A stretch of DNA of 40,681 bases from Elusimicrobia bacterium GWA2_66_18 (GCA_001799675.1 MGTX01000004.1:65712-106392); one strand, 5' to 3'. Shown: positions 18,028 through 26,225, numbered from the stretch's first letter. The notes: generated by a model not told the origin, from the sequence alone. A program made the numbers and translations.

Positions 18028-18056
18028 TTGACGGGCTCTCTTGCGACCGCTACAAT
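18028..18056 (+). promoter_or_regulatory. Sigma70-type promoter of tRNA-Gly
   Basis: TTGACG (18028-18033) and TACAAT (18051-18056) are separated by exactly 17 bp. Transcription would begin near 18063, a few bases before the mature tRNA 5' end at 18069. It could also serve the small exported protein at 18173, since no terminator is visible in between. Confidence 0.7.
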
Positions 18057-18068
18057 GAGATGGCCATT

Positions 18069-18142
18069 GCGGGCGTAGTTCAATGGTAGAACGAGAGCTT
18101 CCCAAGCTTTAGACGTGGGTTCGATTCCCATCGCCCGCTCCA
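18069..18142 (+). tRNA. tRNA-Gly (anticodon CCC)
   Basis: A complete 74-base cloverleaf can be drawn: acceptor GCGGGCG/CGCCCGC, D stem GTTC/GAAC, anticodon stem AGAGC/GCTTT around loop TTCCCAA (anticodon CCC, reading GGG), T stem GTGGG/CCCAT with loop TTCGATT. Discriminator U and an encoded CCA follow at 18139-18142. The GGG-reading glycine tRNA suits a GC-rich genome. It has its own strong promoter. No duplicated 3' end marking an integrated element is seen within the next 600 bases. Confidence 0.96.
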
Positions 18143-18172
18143 TTTTGCCAGCGACTTCCCAGGAGAAGCCCC

Positions 18173-18727
18173 ATGACTACCGCAGTTTTGTTATTGACCT
18201 CCGGTCTGATCGCCGTTGTTCATGCCGTGCAGGCGCCGTCTAAGCAAGTTTCGGCAATCATGCCTAAGGAACTTGTCGCTAAAACAATGGCCGAAGGCAA
18301 GAATTCCATATGCGAGGGCCGCGCTATTGAGCTATTGAGCCTGCCGAAGGCGACGCCGTGCAAAATGATCGAGTTTCCCAGCGATCAAACCGGCGACGGC
18401 ATGAGAAGAAGCTGCCGCGTTTTGGTGTCGCCTTCCGATAAGACAAAATCGGCCAAACCGACGGCGATGGTATGGTCAAGCGAAATGGACGATTCGACAA
18501 GCAAGACCTCTCATTTTTTTAAGCTCACATTAGACGGGAATTGGGAAAAATCATATACCTTGCGGATACAGCGCGACGACGCCGGCAAGCCCATCGATTC
18601 CAGCGCCATTTACAGCTATCTCGACGCCGGAGCGTCGAAGGGGAAGGAAATACTGGAGCATGAAAGGGATTTCTGGCTCAAGGGAATGTACCGCAAAACG
18701 CAAAAAGCCTTGAAAGAAAGACGATAA
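18173..18727 (+). CDS. Exported protein of unknown function next to tRNA-Gly
   Basis: This 184-residue protein has a probable signal peptide (residues 1 to about 18, MTTAVLLLTSGLIAVVHA). The mature part is hydrophilic with three Cys (in ICEG, PCKM and SCRV) and a basic, coiled C-terminal tail (FWLKGMYRKTQKALKERR). AGGAGA at 18161-18166 lies six bases before the ATG, a good ribosome site. I recognise no family. Its base composition is clearly less GC-rich than all flanking genes and it sits directly behind a tRNA, a common site for acquired DNA, so horizontal origin is plausible. It ends seven bases before the SpoIID gene and may be cotranscribed with it. Confidence 0.7.
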   Translation: MTTAVLLLTSGLIAVVHAVQAPSKQVSAIMPKELVAKTMAEGKNSICEGRAIELLSLPKATPCKMIEFPSDQTGDGMRRSCRVLVSPSDKTKSAKPTAMVWSSEMDDSTSKTSHFFKLTLDGNWEKSYTLRIQRDDAGKPIDSSAIYSYLDAGASKGKEILEHERDFWLKGMYRKTQKALKERR

Positions 18728-18734
18728 AACCTTG

Positions 18735-20864
18735 ATGGCCGCCCTGGCGTTATTCCTGCTCGCTGGGCCCTTGGCGACCGCTGCGGCCCCTGAGGACCCT
18801 CCTTTTATAGCGCCAGCCGCCGCCCCGGCGGCGACGCCCGCCCGCAAAACGACCCCGGCTCTGGCCAAGGCCCGCGCCCTCTACTTCCGCGCGGACGCGC
18901 TCAGGTCCGCCGAAGCCTTCGAGGCCGCGGTAAAGGTTTCCTCGAACGACGTATCGGCCTGGCTCGACGGCGCCGTCGTCTGGGCCGACGCGGGACGCCC
19001 GGATAAGGCGGTGGCCTGGAACCGCAAAGCGGCGGCACTCTCATCCGCCCCGGAAGTCCGCTCGGCCCTGGGCTGGGCGTTGCTGCGCGCGGGAGACGCC
19101 GCGCAAGCCGACTCCGTCTTCGCCTCGGTCCTGGCGCGCGCTCCCGACTCAGGGGAGGCCGTGCTGGGCGCCGGCCGGGCCAAACTTGCCCTTGGCCGGG
19201 CGGCCGAAGCCGCGACGCTGTTCCAACGCGCCGCGAGCTTCGCGCCCCAGCAGACCCTCGCCGATTTCTACAGGGGCCGCGCTCACGAGGCTCTGGGCGA
19301 CACGGCCGCCGCCGCGGAGGACTACCGCCGCGCCGTGGGCTCGGATTCCTACTTCAACGAAGGCCGCGACCCGCTCCTGCGCTCCTACCTGCGCCAGAAG
19401 CGCTACAACGACGCCTGGCGCCAACTCTCGCGTCTGGCCGAGGCGGAGCCGAGCGCACGCCTGACGCGCGCGATGCTCGACAAGGTTCGTCCCTTTCTGA
19501 CCGGCTCCGCCGACCCTCGTCCCGTCACAGGACGAGGACCCATCGCAGCGCCCGCCGCGGATTCAGAAGCCGCGCAGGGGGGGATACCTCTCATCCGCGT
19601 CGGCATCGCGACCACGCCCATGGGCCGCCCCCGTCCCCGCGTTTGCGTCACCATCCGGGGGTCCAGACCTTGGCGCGTCCTGGACCCGCAGACGAAACGC
19701 GTCCTGGCCAACCCCCGCCCGCAGGAATCCTGGACCGTGCGCATCGTCCCGCCCAAAAAGAAAGCCCGCGGCCGCTTGGAACTCCGCGGCCCCGACGGCC
19801 AAGTCCGCGCCGTGCCGGGCGACGCCGTGCATCTGACTCCCGAGGATCCAGCCAAGTCCGCCCTCTCTCTTGAGGACGACCCGGATCGCGGAGGACCTCT
19901 CGCCGCGGGGCGCTCCCTGCGCGGCTCGATCGAGGTCACGCTCTGGAGCCGCCGCCGCGCGCTGCGCCTCGTCAACATCGTGGATCTGGAGGACTATACC
20001 CACGGAGTGGTCGGCGCCGAGATGCCCGCCAGCTCGCCCCTGGAGGCGCTCAAGACCCAGGCCGTCATCGCCCGCACCCACGCCCTCTTCATCAAGACCG
20101 TCACCAGGCGTCATAAAAAGGAAGGCTATGACGTCTGCGACGAACAACACTGCCAGGTCTACGCCGGCCTGCGCGCGGAGAACGACCGCACCCGCGCCGT
20201 GGTCGCGGGCACGCGCGGCCGGGTGGCGCTCTACAAAGGACGACTCGCGCACGTCATCTATTCCTCCAACTGCGGCGGCTCCACCCAGAGCGGCTCGGAC
20301 ATCGGCTGGGGCGCGGTGCCCTACTGGACCCGGATCTGCGACGCTCCTCTGCCCAATGACCCGCCGACCTCCCCCATGGAACTGCGCCGCCGACTGATCA
20401 ACTGGCCCGTCGGCTTCTGCAAGCCCTCCGGCTACGTCCACGCCTCCCACTCGCGCTGGGCCCGCGTCATCCCCGCCCGGGAGCTCGAAGAGAAGCTCCA
20501 CCGCAAGTTCAAGGTCGGCAAGCTCAAGGGCCTGCGCGTCCTGCGCCGCGCTCCGACGGGCCACGTGGAAGCGCTTCTGGTCCTGGGTTCCAAGCGCAAC
20601 GCCAAGCTCAAAGACGATATGGCAATCCGAAGCCTCCTCGGCGTCGGCTCGCTGCGCAGCACCCTCTTTGTTCTGGACGCCGAATACCGCAAGGAAAAGA
20701 ACGGCCTGATCCCCGTCGCCTTCGTCTTCCGCGGCGGCGGCTGGGGCCACTCCGTCGGCCTCTGCCAGTCCGGCGCCATCGGCCGCGCCGAGGCGGGGCA
20801 AGACTACGAGACCATCGTGAAGTCCTATTTCCCCGGCGTGCGACTCTCTAAGCTGAACTACTAA
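18735..20864 (+). CDS. TPR-containing SpoIID/LytB domain protein
   Basis: This exported protein of about 709 residues starts at ATG 18735 (a TTG directly before it is an alternative). A signal peptide (to about residue 20) precedes a tetratricopeptide-like region (about 40-245, with repeats such as AEAATLFQRAASFAPQQTLADFYRGRAHEALGD, given here only as positions 153-185). The C-terminal half (about 390-709) is a SpoIID/LytB domain: VVGAEMPASSPLEALKTQAV, YDVCDEQHCQVYAG, YSSNCGGSTQSG and WGHSVGLCQSGAIGRA. In Bacillus SpoIID cleaves denuded glycan strands of peptidoglycan during engulfment. In this non-sporulating, Gram-negative context a wall-remodelling lytic transglycosylase role is likely but unproved. 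Confidence 0.85.
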   Translation: MAALALFLLAGPLATAAAPEDPPFIAPAAAPAATPARKTTPALAKARALYFRADALRSAEAFEAAVKVSSNDVSAWLDGAVVWADAGRPDKAVAWNRKAAALSSAPEVRSALGWALLRAGDAAQADSVFASVLARAPDSGEAVLGAGRAKLALGRAAEAATLFQRAASFAPQQTLADFYRGRAHEALGDTAAAAEDYRRAVGSDSYFNEGRDPLLRSYLRQKRYNDAWRQLSRLAEAEPSARLTRAMLDKVRPFLTGSADPRPVTGRGPIAAPAADSEAAQGGIPLIRVGIATTPMGRPRPRVCVTIRGSRPWRVLDPQTKRVLANPRPQESWTVRIVPPKKKARGRLELRGPDGQVRAVPGDAVHLTPEDPAKSALSLEDDPDRGGPLAAGRSLRGSIEVTLWSRRRALRLVNIVDLEDYTHGVVGAEMPASSPLEALKTQAVIARTHALFIKTVTRRHKKEGYDVCDEQHCQVYAGLRAENDRTRAVVAGTRGRVALYKGRLAHVIYSSNCGGSTQSGSDIGWGAVPYWTRICDAPLPNDPPTSPMELRRRLINWPVGFCKPSGYVHASHSRWARVIPARELEEKLHRKFKVGKLKGLRVLRRAPTGHVEALLVLGSKRNAKLKDDMAIRSLLGVGSLRSTLFVLDAEYRKEKNGLIPVAFVFRGGGWGHSVGLCQSGAIGRAEAGQDYETIVKSYFPGVRLSKLNY

Positions 20865-20870
20865 ACCGCC

Positions 20871-20899
20871 TTGTTTCCGCAACAGAGAAGCGTTATTAT
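20871..20899 (+). promoter_or_regulatory. Sigma70-type promoter giving a leaderless mRNA
   Basis: TTGTTT (20871-20876) and TATTAT (20894-20899) are separated by exactly 17 bp, and the GTG start of the lipoprotein gene (20907) follows seven bases after the -10. No Shine-Dalgarno sequence lies between. The predicted 5' end coincides with the start codon. Confidence 0.6.
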
Positions 20900-20906
20900 C
20901 GTCCTT

Positions 20907-21560
20907 GTGAGGAAAGCCGCCCTTCTCGTGGCCGCAATGGCCGCCCTCTCGGCCTGCCAAGGGACGATTCCCGAGCGCGACGCGCCGCCCGAGCAGGCCA
21001 TCTCCGCGATCCTGATCGGCAGCCGCTTCCTCCTGCCGAGCGGCGAGACGCGCAACGGCCTGACTCACGTCGGCTTCGAGAGCGGCGGGGGGCGGCGCGC
21101 GGAGGTCTACCGACTGCCTCTCTCGGGAGGCGAGCATTTCCTTTATCTCGTGGAGCCCGGCGTCTACCGCATAGCGCCGACGCGCTCGCTCTTCGGCTTC
21201 TACCAACCGCAGATGAAAGTCGTCATCGAGGAACGGACCTACCAGCTTGCCTTCCCGCGGGACCTCCTGCGTCAACCGCCCTACTCGGTGCGCCCAACCA
21301 AGATCATGGTCATGGGCATCCTGGAGGCGCGCGTCATGACCGCCCTTCCCGGCCAGAGGCCGCAGATCCGCGTGACTCTCGACGACAGCATAGCGGCTCG
21401 GCGAAAACTGGTCCAGGACACCATCCGCGACATGATGGACCCGCGCCAGGCGAGCGCAACGCGCGAGAGCGCCATCACCTGGAGCCGCGCCCTGCAGAAC
21501 AGTCTCATGGACATCTTGTCCGAAGAGCAGCAGAGGGTCCTGTACAAGCCGGCGCCGTGA
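20907..21560 (+). CDS. Predicted lipoprotein of unknown function
   Basis: This protein of about 217 residues has a short lipoprotein signal, VRKAALLVAAMAALSAC, with lipobox LSAC and the modified Cys at residue 17. The GTG at 20907 is preferred because it gives a proper signal; a TTG 36 bases up would put it in an odd context and lie in the promoter. The mature part contains a beta-rich segment (GGEHFLYLVEPGVYRIAPTR, about 75-94) and a helical C-terminus. No family is recognised. It overlaps the kinase gene by four bases (GTGA) and starts a new transcription unit. Confidence 0.75.
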   Translation: MRKAALLVAAMAALSACQGTIPERDAPPEQAISAILIGSRFLLPSGETRNGLTHVGFESGGGRRAEVYRLPLSGGEHFLYLVEPGVYRIAPTRSLFGFYQPQMKVVIEERTYQLAFPRDLLRQPPYSVRPTKIMVMGILEARVMTALPGQRPQIRVTLDDSIAARRKLVQDTIRDMMDPRQASATRESAITWSRALQNSLMDILSEEQQRVLYKPAP

Positions 21561-22318
21561 GTTCCTTTCTCGGGGTGGACCTGGGCGCGACTTGGCTGCG
21601 CATCTGTCTGTCTGATGGCCGCCGCGCCGTCTGGACCGAGAAAGTCCCGGCCCGGGACTGGCGAGAGCTTCCGGGCATGCTGACCCGCCTCCTGCGCCGC
21701 CGAGGTCCGCACCGCGTCGCGCGCCTGAGCGTGGGCGGCGCCCGTCTCGGCGCCGTGAAAGACCGCGCGGCCCTGCGCCGGGCGCTGGCTCCGCTGGCCC
21801 GCCGGGTCCGGGTCGTGCCTGACTTCGAGATCGCCCATCTCGCCGCCTTCGGACGCGGGCCCGGAGTCCTGCTCGCGGCCGGCACCGGGTCCGTGGCTTT
21901 CGCGCGCGGAACCGACGGCCGGACGACGCGGGCGGGGGGACTCGGCCCTCTCCTGGGCGACGAGGGCTCCGGCTTCTGGTTGGGACGCGAGGCTCTGCGC
22001 GACCCAGTCCTCTCCCGGAGCCTTCCCCGGGCCCTCCGCGTCGCCCACGCCGAAGACCCCGTGCGCGCGACGGCGGCGCTCGCGCCCCGCGTCCTGCGCC
22101 GCTCACGGCGCCTGCGCGAAAAGGCGGCGGAGCATCTCTGCGGCCTTGCCCGCCGGGCCGCGCGCGGACCAACTCTGCCCAGGCCTAAGCCCCTGGCCCT
22201 CCACGGCAGCCTCTTCAAGAACGCCGCGCTGCGCCGCGCCGTCCTGCGGCGACTGGGCGGAGGATGGCAAGCCGTCGCGCCGCGGGTGAGCGCCGAGAAG
22301 GCCGCCGCCGGACTCTAA
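21557..22318 (+). CDS. BadF/BadG/BcrA/BcrD-type ATPase, probable sugar (N-acetylglucosamine-type) kinase
   Basis: This 253-residue protein has the actin-like ATPase fold of the BadF/N-acetylhexosamine kinase group. The first phosphate motif is VDLGATWLRICLSDG (about residues 7-21), the second AAGTGSVAFARG (about 111-122), followed by GGLGPLLGDEGSGFWLGREA (about 131-150), which is strongly diagnostic. It is shorter than the usual 290-320 residues, and the last third is arginine-rich and divergent. The GTG start overlaps the lipoprotein stop. With rpiB, tal-pgi and kdsC downstream a sugar-phosphate role is reasonable; the family also includes activators of dehydratases, which normally carry Cys ligands not seen here. 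Confidence 0.75.
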   Translation: MSSFLGVDLGATWLRICLSDGRRAVWTEKVPARDWRELPGMLTRLLRRRGPHRVARLSVGGARLGAVKDRAALRRALAPLARRVRVVPDFEIAHLAAFGRGPGVLLAAGTGSVAFARGTDGRTTRAGGLGPLLGDEGSGFWLGREALRDPVLSRSLPRALRVAHAEDPVRATAALAPRVLRRSRRLREKAAEHLCGLARRAARGPTLPRPKPLALHGSLFKNAALRRAVLRRLGGGWQAVAPRVSAEKAAAGL

Positions 22319-22348
22319 CACGCCGCCCCGCTGCGCGGGACAATATTC

Positions 22349-22354
22349 TAAAAT
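22349..22354 (+). promoter_or_regulatory. -10-like box directly before rpiB (leaderless candidate)
   Basis: TAAAAT ends seven bases before the rpiB ATG at 22362 in a short AT-rich patch within a GC-rich region. There is no Shine-Dalgarno sequence. No good -35 is present at 17-18 bases. Confidence 0.4.
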
Positions 22355-22361
22355 CAAGAAT

Positions 22362-22823
22362 ATGATCATCGCCTTAGGCTGCGACCACGCCGGCTACCCT
22401 CTCAAGAAACTCCTCCACGACTGGCTCGTCAAGAAGGGCCACACGGTCTTGAACCTCGGCGTGGACACCGACGCGGTCCCGGCCGACTATCCCGACTGCG
22501 CCCGCGCGGCGGCCGAGGCCGTGGCGGCGGGAAAGGCCGCGCGCGCCGTCGTAGTCTGCGGCTCCGGCGTGGGGGCGACCGTCGCGGCCAACAAGGTTCC
22601 CGGCGCGCGCGCCTGCCTATGCCACGACACCTTCTCCGCCCGCCAGGGCGTCGAGGACGACGACGTGAACATTCTCTGCCTCGGCGGCCGCGTCATCGGC
22701 TCCGAACTCGCCTACGAGGTCGCCGGCGCGTGGCTTAACGCCAAGTTCTCCGGGCTCGACCGCCATCAGCGCCGCAAGGACAAGGTCCTCGCCATCGAGC
22801 GAGCGTACTCCAGGAGGCCGTGA
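22362..22823 (+). CDS. rpiB: Ribose-5-phosphate isomerase B
   Basis: This 153-residue cytoplasmic enzyme interconverts ribose 5-phosphate and ribulose 5-phosphate in the non-oxidative pentose phosphate pathway. Family features are GCDHAGYPLKK (residues 6-16), VVCGSGVGATVAANKVPGAR (about 64-83), the catalytic Cys in CGSGVG and the His in CHDTFSARQ, then NILCLGGRVIG. The phosphate loop reads GSGVG instead of the common GTGIG, a mild variant. Length is typical. The gene ends one base before the Tal-Pgi start, so it is cotranscribed with the next steps of the same pathway. RpiB-like allose or galactose 6-phosphate isomerases are possible alternatives. Confidence 0.93.
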   Translation: MIIALGCDHAGYPLKKLLHDWLVKKGHTVLNLGVDTDAVPADYPDCARAAAEAVAAGKAARAVVVCGSGVGATVAANKVPGARACLCHDTFSARQGVEDDDVNILCLGGRVIGSELAYEVAGAWLNAKFSGLDRHQRRKDKVLAIERAYSRRP

Positions 22824-22824
22824 A

Positions 22825-25635
22825 ATGACCCATAAAAATCCCCTGCGCGACCTGCAGCGCTTCGGCGTTTCCGTCTGGTACGATTACGTCAGCCGCTCTC
22901 TGATCTCCTCCGGCGAGCTCCAGCGCCTCATCACTTCGGACGGGGTGCGGGGCGTGACCTCCAATCCCAGCATCTTCGAGAAAGCCATCGGCGCCTCTTC
23001 CGACTACGACGACGCCATCCGGCGACACGCCCGACCGGGCCAGGCCCCCGTCGAGCTCTTCGAGAAGCTCGCCGTGGCCGACATCCAGGCCGCCTGCGAC
23101 CTCTTCCGTCCTCTCTACGAGGAGACGAAGGCCGGCGACGGCTTCGTCAGCCTCGAGGTCGCGCCCGCCCTCGCCCGGGACGCCGCCGCAACCGTGGCCG
23201 ACGCCAGGCGCCTGTGGGCCGCCGTGGCCCGTCCCAACCTCATGGTCAAGGTCCCCGGCACCGTCGAGGGTCTGCGCGCCTTCGAGGACCTCACGGCCGA
23301 GGGCATCTCCATCAACGTGACCCTGCTCTTCTCGGGCCGGCGCTACGCCGCCGTGGCCGAGGCCTATCTCAAGGGACTGGAGCGCCGCGCCGCCGCGGGC
23401 AAGGACCTCTCGCGGACCGCCTCCGTGGCGAGCTTCTTCGTCTCCCGCGTGGACACCGCCGTCGACGCCCTCCTCGAGAGGCGCCCCGAGCCCGAGGCCA
23501 AGGCCCTGCTCGGTCATGCCGCCGTCGCCAACGCCAAGCTCGCTTACCAGCACGGAAAGAAAGTCTTCGGCTCCGCCCGCTTCGCGACCCTCGCCGCCAA
23601 GGGGGCTCGGCCCCAGCGCCTGCTCTGGGCCTCCACCGGAACCAAGAACCCGCTCTACAAGGACACCCTCTACGTCGACGAGCTCATCGGCGCCGACACC
23701 GTCAACACCATGCCGCCGGCCACCGTGGACGCCTTCCGTGATCACGGCGCTCCCCGTCCCAGCTTGGAAGAGCGCTTGGACGAGGCGCGCGCCCAATGGG
23801 ACGCCCTGCCCCGCTTCGGAGTGGACCGGGAAGCCGTCCTGGCCCAGCTCGAGGACGAGGGGCTCAAGGCCTTCGCGAAAGCTTTCGAGACCTTGATGGG
23901 CAAGCTGGCCGCCAAACGCGCGCTCCTCGAGGCCGAGAACGCGGTCGTGGACGCGGGTTTGGGCGAGCTCGAGGCAGCGCGCTTCTCGGAGCGGCTCTGG
24001 GCGAAAGATACCTCTCTCTGGAAGGACGACAAGGACCACCAGAAGCTCATCCGCCGCGCCCTGGGCTGGCTCGACGCGCCGGTCGCCATGGCCCCCGGAC
24101 TGGGCCCGGTGCGCGCCTTCGCCGAGGAAGCCGCGGCCGAGGGCCTGCGCCACGCCGTCGTACTCGGCATGGGCGGCTCGAGTCTGTGCGTCGAGGTCTT
24201 GCGCGCCGCCTTCGGCTCCGCCCCCGGGCGCCTCTCGCTGCACGCTCTCGACTCCACCCACCCCGAGGCCGTGGCCGCGCTCGAGGATTGCCTCGACCTG
24301 TCCAAGACCCTTTTCATCGTGGCGAGCAAGTCGGGCTCGACCGTAGAGCCCAACGCCTTCTTCGACCACTTCTGGGGCGCGGTCGCCCGCCTGCCGAGCG
24401 CGGCGCCCGGCCGCCGCTTCGCGGCGATCACGGATCCCGGGACCTCCCTCGAGAAGCTCTCCCGCGAACGGGGTTTCCGCAAGACCTTCCTGAACCCGTC
24501 GGACGTCGGCGGGCGCTTCTCCGCCCTCACGCTCTTCGGTCTGGTCCCCGCGGCCCTGGCCGGCGTCGACGTCACCGAGTTCCTGTCTCGCGCGCGCCGG
24601 ACCGCGTCAGCCTGCGGTCCCCAGACGCCCGCCTGCGAGAACCCGGCCCTGCGCCTGGGCGCCTTCCTCGGCGTCCACGCGCGCGGCGGACGCAATAAGC
24701 CGACTCTCGTCCTGCCTCCGATTTTGGAGGCCTTCGGACTTTGGGTCGAGCAGTTGGTGGCCGAGTCCACCGGCAAGGAAGGCCGCGGCATACTGCCCGT
24801 GGTCGGCGAGCCTCTGGGCGATCCGTCCTCGTATGGAGGAGACCGGACCTTCGTGAGCGTCTCGCTCCACGGCCGAGCCGAAGCCGGAGTCGCCGAAGCC
24901 TTGGCCGCGCTGGAACAGGCCGGCCATCCCGTCCTGCGCCTGGAGATGTCCGACCTCCAAGACCTGGGCGGTCAGTTCATCCTCTGGGAAATCGCCGTCG
25001 CGGCGGCGGGATTCCTCATCAAGGTGGACCCCTTCGACCAGCCGGACGTCCAGTCCGCCAAGGACCGGACCAAGGAACTCCTGGCCGGCCCCCAGGGCGG
25101 CGCCGCGACACCAAAGGCGTCCTTCCGGACGGGGGGGCTCTCCGCCTTCGCCGACGCGGGCCTCGTTGCCGCGCTCCAGGCCGACCCCGGCCAGGACCGC
25201 CCCCTGCGCGAGGTGCTGAGCGCGCATTTCTCCCGGGTCCGGCCCGGCGATTATATCGCCATCCTCGCCTTCCTGCCCGAGATCGACGAGAACCGCCGCC
25301 TGCTGGAGGAAGTTCGCCGTCTGGCGCGAGCGCGCACCACCGCGCCCGTGACCGTGTCCTGGGGCCCGCGCTACCTGCACTCGACCGGCCAGTTCCACAA
25401 GGGCGGTCCGAACCAGGGCCTGTTCCTGGTCCTGGGCGAAACCGAGAAGACCAGGCCGGCGGCGCCGGGCAAACCCTTCACCTTCGCGGCCCTCTGCCTC
25501 GCACAGACGCGCGGCGACGCGGCGGCCATGCTCGCGTCAGGACGCCGACTCCTAAGATTGGAACTGCGCGAATCGATCGAGGGCCTGCGCGCGCTCGCCA
25601 ACTCCCTGGGCGACGCGGCGACGGCCGCGCGATGA
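22825..25635 (+). CDS. Bifunctional transaldolase / phosphoglucose isomerase
   Basis: This 936-residue fusion joins two central-carbon enzymes. Residues 1 to about 365 are transaldolase: GVTSNPSIFEKAI near residue 43, and MVKVPGTVEG with the Schiff-base lysine at about residue 142, then ISINVTLLFS. Residues about 400-936 are phosphoglucose isomerase: GMGGSSLCVEV (about 449), VASKSGSTVEPNAFFDHFW (about 499), DVGGRFSALT and the active-site strand YLHSTGQFHKGGPNQG (about 850). Transaldolase swaps three-carbon units between sugar phosphates; the isomerase links glucose 6-phosphate and fructose 6-phosphate, so the fusion couples the pentose phosphate pathway to glycolysis. Such fusions are known in several bacterial groups. 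It is followed by an overlapping kdsC. Confidence 0.94.
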   Translation: MTHKNPLRDLQRFGVSVWYDYVSRSLISSGELQRLITSDGVRGVTSNPSIFEKAIGASSDYDDAIRRHARPGQAPVELFEKLAVADIQAACDLFRPLYEETKAGDGFVSLEVAPALARDAAATVADARRLWAAVARPNLMVKVPGTVEGLRAFEDLTAEGISINVTLLFSGRRYAAVAEAYLKGLERRAAAGKDLSRTASVASFFVSRVDTAVDALLERRPEPEAKALLGHAAVANAKLAYQHGKKVFGSARFATLAAKGARPQRLLWASTGTKNPLYKDTLYVDELIGADTVNTMPPATVDAFRDHGAPRPSLEERLDEARAQWDALPRFGVDREAVLAQLEDEGLKAFAKAFETLMGKLAAKRALLEAENAVVDAGLGELEAARFSERLWAKDTSLWKDDKDHQKLIRRALGWLDAPVAMAPGLGPVRAFAEEAAAEGLRHAVVLGMGGSSLCVEVLRAAFGSAPGRLSLHALDSTHPEAVAALEDCLDLSKTLFIVASKSGSTVEPNAFFDHFWGAVARLPSAAPGRRFAAITDPGTSLEKLSRERGFRKTFLNPSDVGGRFSALTLFGLVPAALAGVDVTEFLSRARRTASACGPQTPACENPALRLGAFLGVHARGGRNKPTLVLPPILEAFGLWVEQLVAESTGKEGRGILPVVGEPLGDPSSYGGDRTFVSVSLHGRAEAGVAEALAALEQAGHPVLRLEMSDLQDLGGQFILWEIAVAAAGFLIKVDPFDQPDVQSAKDRTKELLAGPQGGAATPKASFRTGGLSAFADAGLVAALQADPGQDRPLREVLSAHFSRVRPGDYIAILAFLPEIDENRRLLEEVRRLARARTTAPVTVSWGPRYLHSTGQFHKGGPNQGLFLVLGETEKTRPAAPGKPFTFAALCLAQTRGDAAAMLASGRRLLRLELRESIEGLRALANSLGDAATAAR

Positions 25636-26177
25636 AGCTCTCCTCTGCGACTCTGCGCGCGCGGGCGCGAAAGCTCAGACTCGTGCTCACCGACGTCGAC
25701 GGCGTGCTGACCTCGGGCGCCATCTATCACTTCGTGGATACGACGGGAGAACTCGTCGAATTCAAGGCCGTCCACTCCCAGGATTCGATCGGACTGGCGT
25801 GGCTGGCCGAATCGGGCATGATCACGGGCGTCATCAGCGGGCGCGTCTCCAAAGGCGTCGAAGCCCGCCTCAAGATCCTCAAGGTCAAGCACATCTACCA
25901 GCACCGCCTGGACAAAGCCGCGGTCTTAGCCGAGATCATGACCGCCGAGGATGTCTCCCCGGACGAAGTCGCCTACGTGGGAGACGACCTGCCCGACCTA
26001 GCGCCCATGGCCCGGGTGGGCCTGGCCGTGGCTCCCTCAAACTCGCGGCCCGAGGTACTGGCCGCCGCGCATTGGGTCACCAAGGCCCGCGGCGGGGAGG
26101 GGGCCTTCCGCGAACTGGCCGAGGTCATCCTCAAGAGCCGCGGGCTCTGGGATTCCATCCTGGCCCGCTACCACTGA
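25632..26177 (+). CDS. kdsC: 3-deoxy-D-manno-octulosonate 8-phosphate phosphatase (KdsC type)
   Basis: This HAD phosphatase of about 181 residues converts KDO 8-phosphate to KDO for lipopolysaccharide inner core. HAD motifs are LTDVDGVLTSG (nucleophile Asp about residue 20), ISGRVSKGVE (motif II, about 69-78), a conserved Lys in HRLDKAAVLAE, and YVGDDLPDLAPM (motif IV, about 116-127). The C-terminal ARGGEGAFRELAEVIL is characteristic of KdsC and related sugar phosphatases. The ATG at 25632 overlaps the Tal-Pgi stop (ATGA). It suggests an outer membrane with LPS. N-acylneuraminate-type phosphatases are the main alternative; KdsA, KdsB and KdsD are not in the window. Confidence 0.88.
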   Translation: MKLSSATLRARARKLRLVLTDVDGVLTSGAIYHFVDTTGELVEFKAVHSQDSIGLAWLAESGMITGVISGRVSKGVEARLKILKVKHIYQHRLDKAAVLAEIMTAEDVSPDEVAYVGDDLPDLAPMARVGLAVAPSNSRPEVLAAAHWVTKARGGEGAFRELAEVILKSRGLWDSILARYH

Positions 26178-26185
26178 CGCGAGCG

Positions 26186-26215
26186 TTGACGCGGGGCCGC
26201 CACCCAGGCTAGAAT
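26186..26215 (+). promoter_or_regulatory. Sigma70-type promoter of the CBM48-like protein gene
   Basis: TTGACG (26186-26191) and TAGAAT (26210-26215) are separated by 18 bp. The ATG at 26226 is only ten bases after the -10, so the leader would be about four bases or none. No Shine-Dalgarno sequence precedes the ATG. Confidence 0.6.
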
Positions 26216-26225
26216 CCCGGCAGAC

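Noticed and set aside
18069..18734. Possible integrated element at tRNA-Gly
   Set aside because: No integrase and no repeated tRNA 3' end were found downstream, so only a weak acquired-gene hint is kept.
19563..22172. 869-codon open frame on the minus strand across the SpoIID, lipoprotein and kinase genes
   Set aside because: It crosses three well-supported plus-strand genes and their junctions, and its product is compositionally biased.
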